Assembly (NCBI RefSeq): GCF_042650125.1
Contig: NZ_JBHSAP010000004.1
Coordinates: forward strand, 62,001-126,000
Length of the DNA: 64,000 bases
Direction of reading: 5' to 3'
Source of the DNA: Salinithrix halophila
GTDB lineage: Bacteria > Bacillota > Bacilli > Thermoactinomycetales > DSM-45169
A program made the translations under genes and the position numbers. The notes beneath the pieces are model-generated. The model was not told the DNA's origin, did no database searches, and was given only the letters and a program-made list of their open reading frames with translations. Position 1 is the first letter of the stretch. Each line of letters opens with the position of its first letter. Shown piece after piece: positions 8,352 to 17,381 of the stretch.

Positions 8352-9008
8352 TTATAGGGTTACTTGGCTACCGGCAAAATTCCTCGCTACTTCCTCCGCT
8401 CGTTTCATCGCTTTGGCTTTGATTTCTTCTGCTTGATCCGGCATTTGATTCATGCCTTCCACAATAATGGACTCCACATCAGAAACCCCGACAAAGTTCA
8501 AAATCGTTCGGATATAGCGATCTCCAAATTCCAGCTCCTTAGCAGGCCCTTCTGAATAAACCCCGCCGCGGGCTTGAATATGGACGGCTCTTTTACCGGT
8601 CAATAAGCCGACAGGCCCTTCGGGTGTGTATCGAAAGGTTTTTCCCGCAATACAGATGGTATCGATATAGGCCTTCATCTTGGGCGGGACACTAAAATTC
8701 CACATGGGGGTAACCAGAACATATTTATCCGCAGCAACAAATTGGTCGGTCAATTGATCAATCGCCTTAACTTTGAATTGTTCATCTGCCGATAGTTCAT
8801 GAAAGGCTGTCCCTTGTTGTAGTTTGCCCCATCCACTAAAAACATCCGGGTCGATATAGGGAATATCCGCTTGATAAAGATCCAATTCGATGATTTCATC
8901 CTGGGGGTTTTCCTGCCGATAGGTTTCCAAAAAAGCCTTTGTAACCGATAGGCTGTAGGATTGTTCGGCTGTTTTCGGGTTGGCGGTAATAACCAATACT
9001 TTGGCCAC
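8352..9008 (-). CDS. azoR: FMN-dependent NADH:quinone oxidoreductase / azoreductase
   Basis: Flavodoxin-fold oxidoreductase, 218 residues. It starts with the FMN phosphate-binding segment VLVITANPKTAEQSYS and contains the family-typical TPMWNFSVPPKMKAYIDTIC (about 99-118). It reduces quinones and azo compounds using NADH and FMN. The GTG start follows GGAAGGA. It sits 3 bases downstream of the pirin gene, a common pairing of electrophile-response functions. Confidence 0.93.
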   Translation of the reverse strand: MAKVLVITANPKTAEQSYSLSVTKAFLETYRQENPQDEIIELDLYQADIPYIDPDVFSGWGKLQQGTAFHELSADEQFKVKAIDQLTDQFVAADKYVLVTPMWNFSVPPKMKAYIDTICIAGKTFRYTPEGPVGLLTGKRAVHIQARGGVYSEGPAKELEFGDRYIRTILNFVGVSDVESIIVEGMNQMPDQAEEIKAKAMKRAEEVARNFAGSQVTL

Positions 9009-9011
9009 TTG

Positions 9012-9827
9012 TCATCGTTCCTTCCTATATAAAGGATAAGGGGTTTGAGAGGGTACTTCGATCATGATCAAACGCACTTCGTGGTCCGGCTCCGCTTGAA
9101 AAACTCCGGCTACCTCAGACTCTGTACGTAGGAGAACAAAATCTTTTGGTTGAAACCGATAGCTGTTGGCTTGATGGTCCTCTTGCGATTTCCAGGCACC
9201 ACCCCCTCTGATCACTAGGGTTGCTAAGGAACGACCTGCAGGAAGAAGGTGTGGATATACGGCTCCCGGTTTCACGGTGACATCCCAAAACTTGACGTCC
9301 GTCTCTACTTGAACCGGGAAGCCTTCGCCGATGACCATCTTAACTTGATACCCCGCGTCGGAGGTAACGGGAAATTCATCCTCTTCATATTGCTTATAAG
9401 TTGGGTTTCTCCTAAGGGCTTTATTCAGATGGGGTTCAAACCAAATTTGGAACCCTTCCATATCAGGGCCGATCAAAGCCTCCTCATGATACAGGCCTGA
9501 CCCCGCCTGCATGACCTGAGCCCCGCCTGTTCCTACCACACTTTCCGTGCCTAAAGAGTCGCGATGCTTCGCTTTCCCTTGAACAAGGTAAGTCATGATT
9601 TCAAACGCCTGATGGGGATGCTTTGGAATCGTGCCTCCATTTTTCGCATGCATCCAAGCCCAATAGAACAAGGGGCCGACTCGTTTCACAACGGATCCTT
9701 CACCCGAAAATCCAATCGGTTTCTGCTCGACAATGTTTCCCCCGTCGAATTGGCCAACTCCCTGTTGCTCCAGTGAATAAATGTCTATGTGCATTGGATT
9801 ACGGCGTTCCCGACTGATTGTTTTCAT
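9012..9827 (-). CDS. Pirin family protein
   Basis: Bicupin protein of the pirin family, 271 residues. The metal site of the N-terminal cupin is visible as H70 and H72 (IPKHPHQAFE) and H114 with E116 (GLYHEE). Pirins act as quercetin dioxygenases or redox-sensitive regulators; the role here is unresolved. Its start overlaps the end of the upstream membrane-protein gene by 29 bases. AAGGA lies 4 bases before the ATG. Probably one operon from 10317 to azoR. Confidence 0.92.
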   Translation of the reverse strand: MKTISRERRNPMHIDIYSLEQQGVGQFDGGNIVEQKPIGFSGEGSVVKRVGPLFYWAWMHAKNGGTIPKHPHQAFEIMTYLVQGKAKHRDSLGTESVVGTGGAQVMQAGSGLYHEEALIGPDMEGFQIWFEPHLNKALRRNPTYKQYEEDEFPVTSDAGYQVKMVIGEGFPVQVETDVKFWDVTVKPGAVYPHLLPAGRSLATLVIRGGGAWKSQEDHQANSYRFQPKDFVLLRTESEVAGVFQAEPDHEVRLIMIEVPSQTPYPLYRKER

Positions 9828-10317
9828 GGGTTCCTTCGCCTGGCGATGTCGGTTCAGATTGTTGCGGTTTCGTCATCGCGCCTAAAACCACCCCGTACAG
9901 GATATGGCCAAGGAAATTGAAAACGCCTGCTTTCACACCAAATCCAAGTCCAAAAAATCCGGGATCGGGGATGACTCCTGCTTGTACCAACGGATGGGTC
10001 AACCCGGTAATCGGCATCATGATCAATCCGGCCACTACCCCCATCGCAAAGATGACGGCATAAGCCATTCCCGTCCAGATGTTTTTCCTCGGTATAAACC
10101 GCTCATACAAGTAGGCGAATGCTACCCCACCAAATAGAAAAATCCCATATCCGGCAAGGAGGGTCGTGAAAGACTCGGGATCTAGCCCGAGAGAAGTTCC
10201 ATTCAGCCAGGCAAAGTTCACCCCATGATGAAACAAGAGATCGGTGATGCGTAGAAAGACTTCCATGACCACCGTTGCAATCAATCCGACTTTCAGTGCA
10301 GAGGTTATTCGAGACAA
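9799..10317 (-). CDS. Four-helix membrane protein of unknown function
   Basis: Integral membrane protein of 172 residues with about four hydrophobic helices, including GIFLFGGVAFAYLYERFIP and the closing GVFNFLGHILYGVVLGAM. I do not assign a family. The TTG at 10317 has GGAGGG 6 bases upstream; the in-frame ATG two codons earlier overlaps that site. It overlaps the pirin gene and is the first gene of that small operon. Confidence 0.65.
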   Translation of the reverse strand: MSRITSALKVGLIATVVMEVFLRITDLLFHHGVNFAWLNGTSLGLDPESFTTLLAGYGIFLFGGVAFAYLYERFIPRKNIWTGMAYAVIFAMGVVAGLIMMPITGLTHPLVQAGVIPDPGFFGLGFGVKAGVFNFLGHILYGVVLGAMTKPQQSEPTSPGEGTHENNQSGTP

Positions 10318-10412
10318 GACCATCCCTCCAATATTCGTTATTTACTTACCTTTATAAATTACATTAAATCAGTGACTTACTTTTGTAAAGTTTATTTCGA
10401 TGCCTTCCTAAC

Positions 10413-10443
10413 AAAAAAACCCGCCAGGAGTAAGCCTGGCAGG
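10413..10443 (-). terminator. Second terminator downstream of the tRNA
   Basis: Minus strand CCTGCCAGG, loop, CCTGGCGGG, then seven T. It lies 37 bases beyond the long palindromic terminator and stops read-through from the tRNA toward 10317. Confidence 0.75.
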
Positions 10444-10479
10444 TCCATGCTGTCGATATATTATATGAAAAATAATCGG

Positions 10480-10526
10480 GCTCCACGAAAAAAACCCTTG
10501 TCGGCCAAGGGTTTTTTTCGTGGAGC
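10480..10526. terminator. Perfect 21-bp inverted-repeat terminator that includes the tRNA 3' end
   Basis: Left arm 10480-10500 and right arm 10506-10526 are perfect reverse complements with a 5-base loop, TCGGC. Each arm contains seven consecutive A or T. The outer 6 bases of the right arm are the 3' end of the tRNA gene (discriminator and acceptor strand). Works as an intrinsic terminator on either strand. Confidence 0.9.
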
Positions 10527-10593
10527 TGAGCGGGCTCGAACCGCCGACCTCCTCGTTGCGAACGAGGCGCTCTCCCAGCTGAGCTACAGCCCC
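10521..10593 (-). tRNA. tRNA-Ala (anticodon CGC)
   Basis: 73 bases on the minus strand. The acceptor stem is GGGGCTG/CAGCTCC (one G-U pair) with discriminator A. The D-arm has AGCTCAGCTGGGAGAGC. The anticodon stem CCTCG/CGAGG carries loop TTCGCAA, anticodon CGC. The T-arm has GGTTCGAGCCC. CCA is not encoded, since CGA follows the discriminator. It decodes GCG. Confidence 0.93.
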
Positions 10594-10686
10594 GTATACG
10601 TTGTGTATCTGAATCACCAACGTATATAGTACCGAGGGGTCGTTGTTTTGTCAACAAGGCCGGGACCCAACGGAAGCTTCCGTCGA

Positions 10687-11184
10687 TTACAGAGGACCAA
10701 ATCGCTCCTCGTACAGCTGAAGCCGTGCAGCCAAGGCCTGGTTTTCCTCCAGGGTAAGAGCGTAATCATGGATGATCCGGTCAAGGAATCGGTTGACCTC
10801 TTCCATATCATACCCCGTGGAAACACGGCTAAACTCCTGTTGATGGATCTCATCAGGGGTGATCCGGGGAATCATCTCAGTGGGAGGCGCTACAGCCTCC
10901 ATTTCATACAAGGCCGGTTCCGTTCCCTGCAAAAGCAGCGCTTCATAATCCTGAATCACCTGATTGAGGAAATCATTCACCTCATCGATGTCGTAACCAC
11001 GTATGATCTTGGAAAACTTTTTGTTCTGAATCTCCTGCGGGCTCAGTTTCAACATGCCTTCCCCGCCGAGCAAGATATCGAAGTCCTTGATCACGAGATC
11101 TAGAAAGTCGTTGACCTCATCGGTATGGTAACCGCGAAAGGAGATGGAAAACTCCTTCTGGTGAATATCCAAAGGGGTAAGCAT
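10687..11184 (-). CDS. Protein with three tandem DivIVA N-terminal domains
   Basis: 165 residues made of three consecutive copies of the short DivIVA lipid-binding/coiled-coil entry motif: TPLDIHQKEFSISFRGY, SPQEIQNKKFSKIIRGYD and TPDEIHQQEFSRVSTGYD. Each copy is followed by a DEVNDFLDxVIxDY or EEVNRFLDRIIHDY helix. Ordinary DivIVA/GpsB has one copy followed by a long coiled coil, which is almost absent here. It could be a septum or pole adaptor recognising curved membrane. The ATG at 11184 follows GGGAGGCG. Confidence 0.85.
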   Translation of the reverse strand: MLTPLDIHQKEFSISFRGYHTDEVNDFLDLVIKDFDILLGGEGMLKLSPQEIQNKKFSKIIRGYDIDEVNDFLNQVIQDYEALLLQGTEPALYEMEAVAPPTEMIPRITPDEIHQQEFSRVSTGYDMEEVNRFLDRIIHDYALTLEENQALAARLQLYEERFGPL

Positions 11185-11248
11185 TCCAACGCCTCCCACT
11201 GTCAACGGGGGTCTTACCCCGCCACGCCTGTTTTTTCGAAGTTGCGTG

Positions 11249-12532
11249 CTACAATTCTCTCAGGTGGGGCTGGATGGAGAGATATTCTTCTCCCCGATCT
11301 TCAGCAGTCGCCTCCTGACGTTCCCGGCTGATCGCGCCATAAAGCTCCACCAGCCGTTTTTGCTCCTGCTCCCAGGTCATTCGCTTTCGTGCCTTCAAGG
11401 TACCGATAAAGTAGGGGAAGGGTTCACTCAGGATCTCTTCAATCGCTTGAGCGATCTCCGGCACACTGAGAGGATCCACTAACCTGCCTGTTTTGTACGT
11501 GCCGACAATGATCGATTTCCCCGGCTGCTCACTGGCGATGACTGGGAGTCCCGCTTGGATGTATTCAAAAATTCGATTCGGGGTGGACAGGCTGTGGTTG
11601 AGGCAATTGCTCTGGTGAAGGGCGGTACCGAGATCGGCGTGGGCGCTGATCTTCAACATATCGCGAGGCAACAGCGGCGGATGGAAAAAGATCCGACCTT
11701 CCAGTTTCTTTTCCCTAATCAGGGACTCCAGGACTTCCTTCCGCTCTCCGTCCCCGAGCAACACCAGTTTCATCCTCGCGGGCAATCGGGTAAAAGCTTG
11801 AATCAGCTCTTCCAGCCCGCTATTTTTGACGAAAGTACCCTGGAACAAGACGACCTTGGACTCCGGCTCTAATCCAAAGTATCGATGGAAATAGGTTTTC
11901 TCTTCCTCATCCGGAAGCCCTTCCAGCGGGTCAGGGATGCTGCGGACCACTGTGGTTTCCACTCCGGAATAACGGTTTTTAAACTCTTGTTCCATCAGTT
12001 CGTTGACCGTGACCAATTGGTCCACGTGATCGATCCAAAGGGATTCTGCCCGGTACCCCATCGCCCGCTGCCAGCGCCCTTTGCCGTTCCTTTCGTTGAA
12101 CAGCTCATGGGAGTCATAGACCAGTGTACAGCCTTTTTTTCGCTTGAGGTAAACGCCGATGCTGAGGGTGCTCAGATCGTGGCAATGGACCACATCGTAG
12201 TCCGCCCCTTCGCAAAGGCCCCAAATCCGCAAAGCAAACTGGCGCTGGGCCACCACATCTTTTGCCAGTTTGACAAAAGGGTTGCGGACGACCCGGTAAA
12301 CCCCCCGTTTCACCCGTTGATCCGCCTTCCGTTCTACATACCGTTTGAGCCGTTTGGTGTGGATCGGAAACCGGAGCAACCGGATTCGTTCATGGAGTTC
12401 CGGCGGAGGTTGGATGGTGGTATATACACAGGCGATATCCACCTCCCAACCGGCTTTGGCGAGAGCGACCGCTTCCTGTTGCACACGGGCATCGTAATGG
12501 ATGTCTCGGAAAAGAATCATCAATACGCGCAT
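11249..12532 (-). CDS. Glycosyltransferase family 4 protein
   Basis: GT-B fold glycosyltransferase, 427 residues. The N-terminal half has YDVVHCHDLSTLSIGVYLKR, typical of the acceptor domain. The C-terminal half has KVVLFQGTFVKNSGLEELIQ and a nucleotide-sugar-binding EX7E-like region, STPNRIFEYIQAGLPVIASE (about 345). No signal peptide, so it acts in the cytoplasm or on its inner face. The acceptor is unknown; teichoic acid, exopolysaccharide or glycolipid are possible. Confidence 0.88.
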   Translation of the reverse strand: MRVLMILFRDIHYDARVQQEAVALAKAGWEVDIACVYTTIQPPPELHERIRLLRFPIHTKRLKRYVERKADQRVKRGVYRVVRNPFVKLAKDVVAQRQFALRIWGLCEGADYDVVHCHDLSTLSIGVYLKRKKGCTLVYDSHELFNERNGKGRWQRAMGYRAESLWIDHVDQLVTVNELMEQEFKNRYSGVETTVVRSIPDPLEGLPDEEEKTYFHRYFGLEPESKVVLFQGTFVKNSGLEELIQAFTRLPARMKLVLLGDGERKEVLESLIREKKLEGRIFFHPPLLPRDMLKISAHADLGTALHQSNCLNHSLSTPNRIFEYIQAGLPVIASEQPGKSIIVGTYKTGRLVDPLSVPEIAQAIEEILSEPFPYFIGTLKARKRMTWEQEQKRLVELYGAISRERQEATAEDRGEEYLSIQPHLREL

Positions 12533-12644
12533 TACAAGCCACCCTTACTTCATTTTAATGGAAGGTCTTTTCTCCACCCCGGTGTCCAACGGTCTCTATC
12601 TAGCCGGGACTTTTCTTGCCAACGGCTTCCCTTCCCATCCCTTC

Positions 12645-14744
12645 TTACCGGATCTGCTCCAGCGCTTTCTGATAGCGGGTGTTGTTGGGCTCTAGTTCCA
12701 CGGCCATTCCGTAGGCTTTTTTCGCCTCTTTCTTCCGGTTCAAACGTTGCAGGGCGACACCATGTTGATAATGGCGGGAGGCGTTTTTCGAGTCGAGGTG
12801 GACGGCTTTATCAGCACTCTTTTCGGCAGATTGATATGAACCGTAAAAGTACTGGGAAATGGAAAGATAATAGTATGCAGAAGAATTTCGGGGATCCAAG
12901 CTGGCTGCCTGACTAAAAGCGCGAATCGCAGCCTCGGTCCGCTTCGCCATACGGGAACGGGTTTTTTTGGAGGAACCTTCCCCTGCTTTGTACACACGCT
13001 CCCGGTCTGCCAGGTAGGCTTGTCCCGCCTTTAACCAATGATCTGGATTGTCCGGCTCCAGTTTGGTCGCTTTTTTCGCATGGCGCTTTGCACCATCGAT
13101 CTCTCCGGTACGGAGGAAATAGGCGGCTAGGCTGTTGTGGTAGGCGGCATTGTCGGGATCTAGTTGAACGGCTTTTCCCATCGCTTGAGCCGCAGCATCA
13201 TAGTTTTCCCGCGCCCCGTATATTTTCCCCCGATGGTAATGGAAGAGCGGGTTTTTCGGTTCCATCTTGAGAGCTTTTTCCACGGCGTCCCTTGCCTGAT
13301 CCGGCTCCCCGGCAAGGAGGAGATAAACAGCCAGGCTATCATAGACCTCGCCTTTAGGTACTTCCTTGACTCCCGCTTTCAGGGTTTGCACTGCTCGGTT
13401 ATACTGCTTCTTCTTCCCGTACAGATTGGCCAAGTGAAGAAGGTATTCCTCGTCGGTAGGGTCCGCCTCCACTGCTTGCTTCGCCTGGGAAATGGCCTCG
13501 TCGATCCGATTTTCCTTCACCGAACGAACGGATTCCCCATAGTAGCCGGCGGCCTCCTCAGCATCTCCTGCTAGGCTGCTGCCGATCAACAGGTAGAGCC
13601 CCGTCCCCGCCCCGATAAGAAAGAGAGTTGCTGCGACAGCCAGGACCGAACGTCGTTTCCAGAAAGCTCGGTCCGTCCCCAAGGGATTCCCCGGCTCTGG
13701 TCTGTTCGCTTCTGTGACATCGGGCCCTTTTTCCGGCTCCTTCGGCTTGCTCCAAACCCGCTCTCCGCCAGGCTTTCGCTCAGGCCTGGAAACGGTTCGC
13801 TCCTCGGTGATGGGAAACCCATCCATATTGCCCGCCTGCCATCCTTCCCATTCCCCGGGATCCAGCGGAGTTTCAGCGGGGGCATCGCCGTCTGCGACTT
13901 CCGGAAGGGTAAACAGGTATGCACCCACAGTCTCCCGGTTGGACTTTAGATCGGCGCCAGTGTCAGCTTTTTTTTTTTGAAATTCCCTGTCAACGGGCAT
14001 CTGGCTAAGCCACCGCCATAGGTCTGCCACACGGGGCCGACTACGGGGATCGCCGGTCAGGCTTTGCATCACGAAATGCTCCAGTTCCCGGGGCACGTCC
14101 CGACGGTAAGAGCTAATCGGCCTCATGTTCCCTCCGGGAGAAGGGCTCGCCCCAGTCAGCATAATATAGGCTAATGCCCCGAGAGAGTAAGCATCGAGAG
14201 GTTCCTCTCTACTTCTGTCCCCGGCAGGAACAGGCACTTGACCGGCACCACCGCCTCTTTTGGGAAGCATATCTGTCGGGCCCCCATAAAGGAAACGGAC
14301 GGAATCCTCCGTGAGAATCATGTTCTGGGGATGGATGATCGTAAATTCACCTTGCTCATACATCCGCACCAAGTGACCCGATGCGCCCTTTAAGATGCCA
14401 ACTGCTTCCCTCAGGGAGAGGGGCACTTCCCGGTAGAGGTGGTGAGCCATCAGCGTCCCTTCCAGTTTTCCGAGCACCTGGTACAGGATACCCTCCTCCA
14501 CAAATAGCCCCTGAAGAGGGAAGAAGGCGGAACGATCCCGTTTGAGCAGTGCATCCGGAGGAGCGCCCCGGCTCACCGAGTAGAGGTTGAGGGCATGGAT
14601 GAAACGCGTCGGACGGCTCCCCTCCCCCTCGGTACCTTTGGCGGGGCTGATCTCCACATAATAGAGGGCCCCCTGTACAAAGGGGAATGCCTGCAAAACC
14701 TGGTATGTACCCCGGATCCATTCACCCTTCTTCTTCATGTTCAT
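12645..14744 (-). CDS. Membrane-anchored pseudokinase-like protein with TPR repeats
   Basis: About 699 residues. The first ~250 resemble a Ser/Thr protein kinase fold with degenerate catalytic motifs: TIIHPQNMILTED occupies the place of HRDxKPxNIL and lacks the catalytic Asp, and RFLYGG replaces DFG. EEPLDAYSLGALAYIMLTG matches the APE-to-helix-F region. Then come an acidic linker, one membrane helix (LAVAATLFLIGAGTGLYLLI) and six or more TPR units to the end. Likely a scaffolding or sensing protein without kinase activity. Start chosen at MNMKKKGEW; the ribosome binding site is weak. Confidence 0.75.
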   Translation of the reverse strand: MNMKKKGEWIRGTYQVLQAFPFVQGALYYVEISPAKGTEGEGSRPTRFIHALNLYSVSRGAPPDALLKRDRSAFFPLQGLFVEEGILYQVLGKLEGTLMAHHLYREVPLSLREAVGILKGASGHLVRMYEQGEFTIIHPQNMILTEDSVRFLYGGPTDMLPKRGGGAGQVPVPAGDRSREEPLDAYSLGALAYIMLTGASPSPGGNMRPISSYRRDVPRELEHFVMQSLTGDPRSRPRVADLWRWLSQMPVDREFQKKKADTGADLKSNRETVGAYLFTLPEVADGDAPAETPLDPGEWEGWQAGNMDGFPITEERTVSRPERKPGGERVWSKPKEPEKGPDVTEANRPEPGNPLGTDRAFWKRRSVLAVAATLFLIGAGTGLYLLIGSSLAGDAEEAAGYYGESVRSVKENRIDEAISQAKQAVEADPTDEEYLLHLANLYGKKKQYNRAVQTLKAGVKEVPKGEVYDSLAVYLLLAGEPDQARDAVEKALKMEPKNPLFHYHRGKIYGARENYDAAAQAMGKAVQLDPDNAAYHNSLAAYFLRTGEIDGAKRHAKKATKLEPDNPDHWLKAGQAYLADRERVYKAGEGSSKKTRSRMAKRTEAAIRAFSQAASLDPRNSSAYYYLSISQYFYGSYQSAEKSADKAVHLDSKNASRHYQHGVALQRLNRKKEAKKAYGMAVELEPNNTRYQKALEQIR

Positions 14745-15163
14745 GCACCATCTGGCTCCTTCACGCAAGTTCGGTTATGAGTGGAAACTCTATGAAGTCA
14801 CGCAATTTTAGAACAATAGCTGAGGTTAATTTTTCTGCAAGAAGTGATTTTTTTCAACAGGATTCTACAGCCCTTACGCTGGTATTTATTCTACCATGAA
14901 GCCACGGGCCAAGACACCCTTTTTCCCTGAAAATCCTGTCATCTCCCCACCTGATAAGGAAGTTTTCCTGGTAAGCAACAAACATGTTGCCAGCCGGTTG
15001 CTGACCGAATCTTATCCTGATTGGAAATGGAAGCCTGAAATTTATAGAATCCCTTAACAGCTACTTGTTCTGCCCGCCTTCGGGCTGTGATATACTCCGG
15101 ATAGATGAGAATATTTGAAATAGAGGGAACTAGGTTCCATTTGATGAGGAGAGGATGATCGCG
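14745..15163. other. 419-base divergent intergenic region
   Basis: No gene is supported. It must carry the divergent promoters of the pseudokinase and MFS genes. A plus-strand candidate is TTGGAA (15021-15026), 16-base spacer, TATAGA (15043-15048). No riboswitch or repeat is evident by eye. Confidence 0.5.
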
Positions 15164-16471
15164 ATGAACCAAAAAGCGGTTCGCGCATGGGTCATGTATG
15201 ATTGGGCCAACTCCGCCTTTGCCACTACGGTGATGGCCGCCATTATGCCCATTTTTTATGCCGACGTAGCGGCGGATAGCTTGGCCCCCACCACCAAAAC
15301 AGCCTATTGGGGCTATACTCAATCCCTGGCCCTCGCTCTTGTTTTTTTCCTGTCCCCCATGTTGGGCGCCATCGCTGACGCCACCAAGTCCAAGCGCGCC
15401 TTCCTTCGTTTTTTTACCTATATGGGGGTGGTCTCCTCCCTTCTTCTTACCTTTATCGGTCATGGAGACTGGGCCCTCGCCTCCTTCCTTGTCATTTTGG
15501 GAACCCTCGCTTTCTCCGGGGGCAATGTCTTCTACGATGCCTTCCTGAGCGATCTCGTCCCTGAGGGGAAACGGGACCGTATCTCCTCTCGGGGCTATGC
15601 TTTCGGTTATATCGGAGGAGGTATCCTCCTCGCTGTCAACCTGGCTGCGATCACCTTCCCAGAGGCCTTTCTCCTGCCGGATTCCCTGACCGCCACTAAA
15701 CTCTCCTTTCTCTCTGTGGGTATTTGGTGGTTTGTCTTTTCCATTCCTTTTTTCCGTCATGTCAAGGAAGCCCGCCCGCAGGCCATACAAAAACAAAAAC
15801 CGCTCTCTCTAGCCGTGGCCGGTTTTCGATCCACCCTTACCACCCTCCGCCATCTGGGCCGTTATCCCGAACTCCTTAAATTCCTGATCGCTTTCTTGTT
15901 CTTCTCCGACGGGATCAATACGATCATCAAGATGGCCACCATCTACGGTCGTGAGATCGGGATTGGCCAGACCGACCTGATCGCCGCCCTCCTGATCACC
16001 CAATTTGTCGGCATTCCCTGCACCCTCCTGTTCGGTAAGGTGGCGGAACGGTTGGGATCCATGCCCACCTTGATCATCACCCTTTTCATCTATCTCCTCA
16101 TCGTCTCCATCGGCTATTTCATGCAGACCGCCCTTCATTTCTACCTCTTGGCCGTCATGGTAGGACTCGTCCAGGGGGGCAGTCAGGCCCTCAGCCGCTC
16201 GATATTCAGTCGTCTCATCCCCATCCATCGCAACGCGGAATTTTTCGGTTTCTACGGTCTCTCCGGGAAATTCGCCTCCATCTTCGGTCCTGCCGTCTTC
16301 GGTTTCATCGGCCAGATCACCGGCTCCAGCCGATTCGGAATCATCTCTCTCTCCCTTTTTTTCCTCATCGGGATTGGGATGCTTTTTATGGTCAAATTGG
16401 ATAAAGGCCGTTTGGAAGCCGTAGCAGCGTATCAAAAGGAAGCAGGGGATCTCGCTTCCCCAACCGGTTAA
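15164..16471 (+). CDS. MFS transporter, UMF1/Atg22 type
   Basis: Twelve-helix major facilitator of about 435 residues. The N-terminus RAWVMYDWANSAFATTVMAA is characteristic of the UMF1/Atg22-like subfamily. The motif LSPMLGAIADATKSKR follows helix 2, and GLVQGGSQALSRSIFSRLIP is in the second half. The substrate is unknown; amino-acid efflux is known for yeast Atg22. ATG 15164 is preferred over 15155 because the GAGGAGAGG site would overlap the earlier one. Confidence 0.88.
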   Translation: MNQKAVRAWVMYDWANSAFATTVMAAIMPIFYADVAADSLAPTTKTAYWGYTQSLALALVFFLSPMLGAIADATKSKRAFLRFFTYMGVVSSLLLTFIGHGDWALASFLVILGTLAFSGGNVFYDAFLSDLVPEGKRDRISSRGYAFGYIGGGILLAVNLAAITFPEAFLLPDSLTATKLSFLSVGIWWFVFSIPFFRHVKEARPQAIQKQKPLSLAVAGFRSTLTTLRHLGRYPELLKFLIAFLFFSDGINTIIKMATIYGREIGIGQTDLIAALLITQFVGIPCTLLFGKVAERLGSMPTLIITLFIYLLIVSIGYFMQTALHFYLLAVMVGLVQGGSQALSRSIFSRLIPIHRNAEFFGFYGLSGKFASIFGPAVFGFIGQITGSSRFGIISLSLFFLIGIGMLFMVKLDKGRLEAVAAYQKEAGDLASPTG

Positions 16472-16619
16472 AAAAATCGACCGCCTTATCTTCCTCAAAT
16501 GGCCCAATCCCGCGGATCAAAAGCGTTTTTCATACCAAATTAGACCAAAAGTCGGATACAAATGACCAGAAAATACTGGCATAATCGAACAGGAAGTTGT
16601 TGTAAAGGAGGAATATAAT

Positions 16620-17363
16620 TTGGCAAACCAAAAAAAGCGGCTGGCCGCGCTGACGACCATGACCGTGGTCGGCCTGATGGCCGCCAATCCCGTCTACGCC
16701 AACCCCGCCGATGAAACGGCGGACGAAACGTCCCTCTCTGTTGAAGTCGGTAACCAGGGGATCTCACTGCAAACACCGGTGGCTGATATCCAGTCGCCTA
16801 ACCCGCCGGTTGACAACCCTGACACACCGGATCCCGGTGAAGGGGATCCCCCTCCCATCGACCTCCCGGATCCCACTGATCCCGGTGACGGTGATGGGGA
16901 TGGTGGCACGGAACCTGAGCCGGAACCCGAGCCGGAAGATCCAGATACGCCGGACACCCCGGATACGCCAGATACTCCGGACACGCCCGACACCCCGGAT
17001 ACCCCCGACACGCCGGACAATCCTGACACCCCCGATAACCCGGGAGATGACGAGGAAGATACGCCTGACACCGAAACACCCAGTGACGAGGACAACGGAG
17101 ACGGCGGTGGTTCCATCACGGTTCCCCAGCCGAACGATCCCGCCCCTGGGGACAAGCCGGAATCCGTCAGCACGCTGAAAAACGCCAAGGACCAGCAAAA
17201 GCTGGCTTCCGACAGCGAAGACAAAGCGGCTAAAGACGAAAAAGGCAAAGAAATGCCGGATACCGCCACTGCTTATCCGCTTCAAATGGCCGGTGGCCTG
17301 ATGTCTGTCCTTCTCGGCGGCGTACTGCTTTTCGCCCGCCGCCTGCTGGGCAATAAGGCCTGA
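16620..17363 (+). CDS. Sortase-anchored surface protein with Thr-Pro-Asp repeats
   Basis: 247 residues. Signal peptide (KKRLAALTTMTVVGLMAANP, cleaved near VYA-NPA), an acidic and proline-rich stalk, a TPDTPD repeat tract (about residues 100-140), a lysine-rich segment, then a sorting signal: MPDTA, a hydrophobic helix and the basic tail RRLLGNKA. The signal fits class D sortases (LPxTA-like) with Met in place of Leu. No folded domain is evident, so it is probably a wall spacer or stalk. TTG start, 8 bases after AAAGGAGG. Confidence 0.85.
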   Translation: MANQKKRLAALTTMTVVGLMAANPVYANPADETADETSLSVEVGNQGISLQTPVADIQSPNPPVDNPDTPDPGEGDPPPIDLPDPTDPGDGDGDGGTEPEPEPEPEDPDTPDTPDTPDTPDTPDTPDTPDTPDNPDTPDNPGDDEEDTPDTETPSDEDNGDGGGSITVPQPNDPAPGDKPESVSTLKNAKDQQKLASDSEDKAAKDEKGKEMPDTATAYPLQMAGGLMSVLLGGVLLFARRLLGNKA

Positions 17364-17381
17364 TCGAAGGACTGATTCCTT

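Noticed and set aside
11885..12916. Plus-strand frame of 343 codons
   Set aside because: It is opposite the glycosyltransferase and TPR genes, which both have clear domain matches.
14939..15796. Long minus-strand frame of 285 codons opposite the start of the MFS gene
   Set aside because: It is antisense to a clear membrane transporter, is full of Gly/Glu/Lys low-complexity sequence and has no ribosome binding site.
16694..17285. Long antisense frames opposite the TPD repeats (Ser/Gly/Val repeats)
   Set aside because: They are mirror products of the repeat DNA in the sortase substrate gene.
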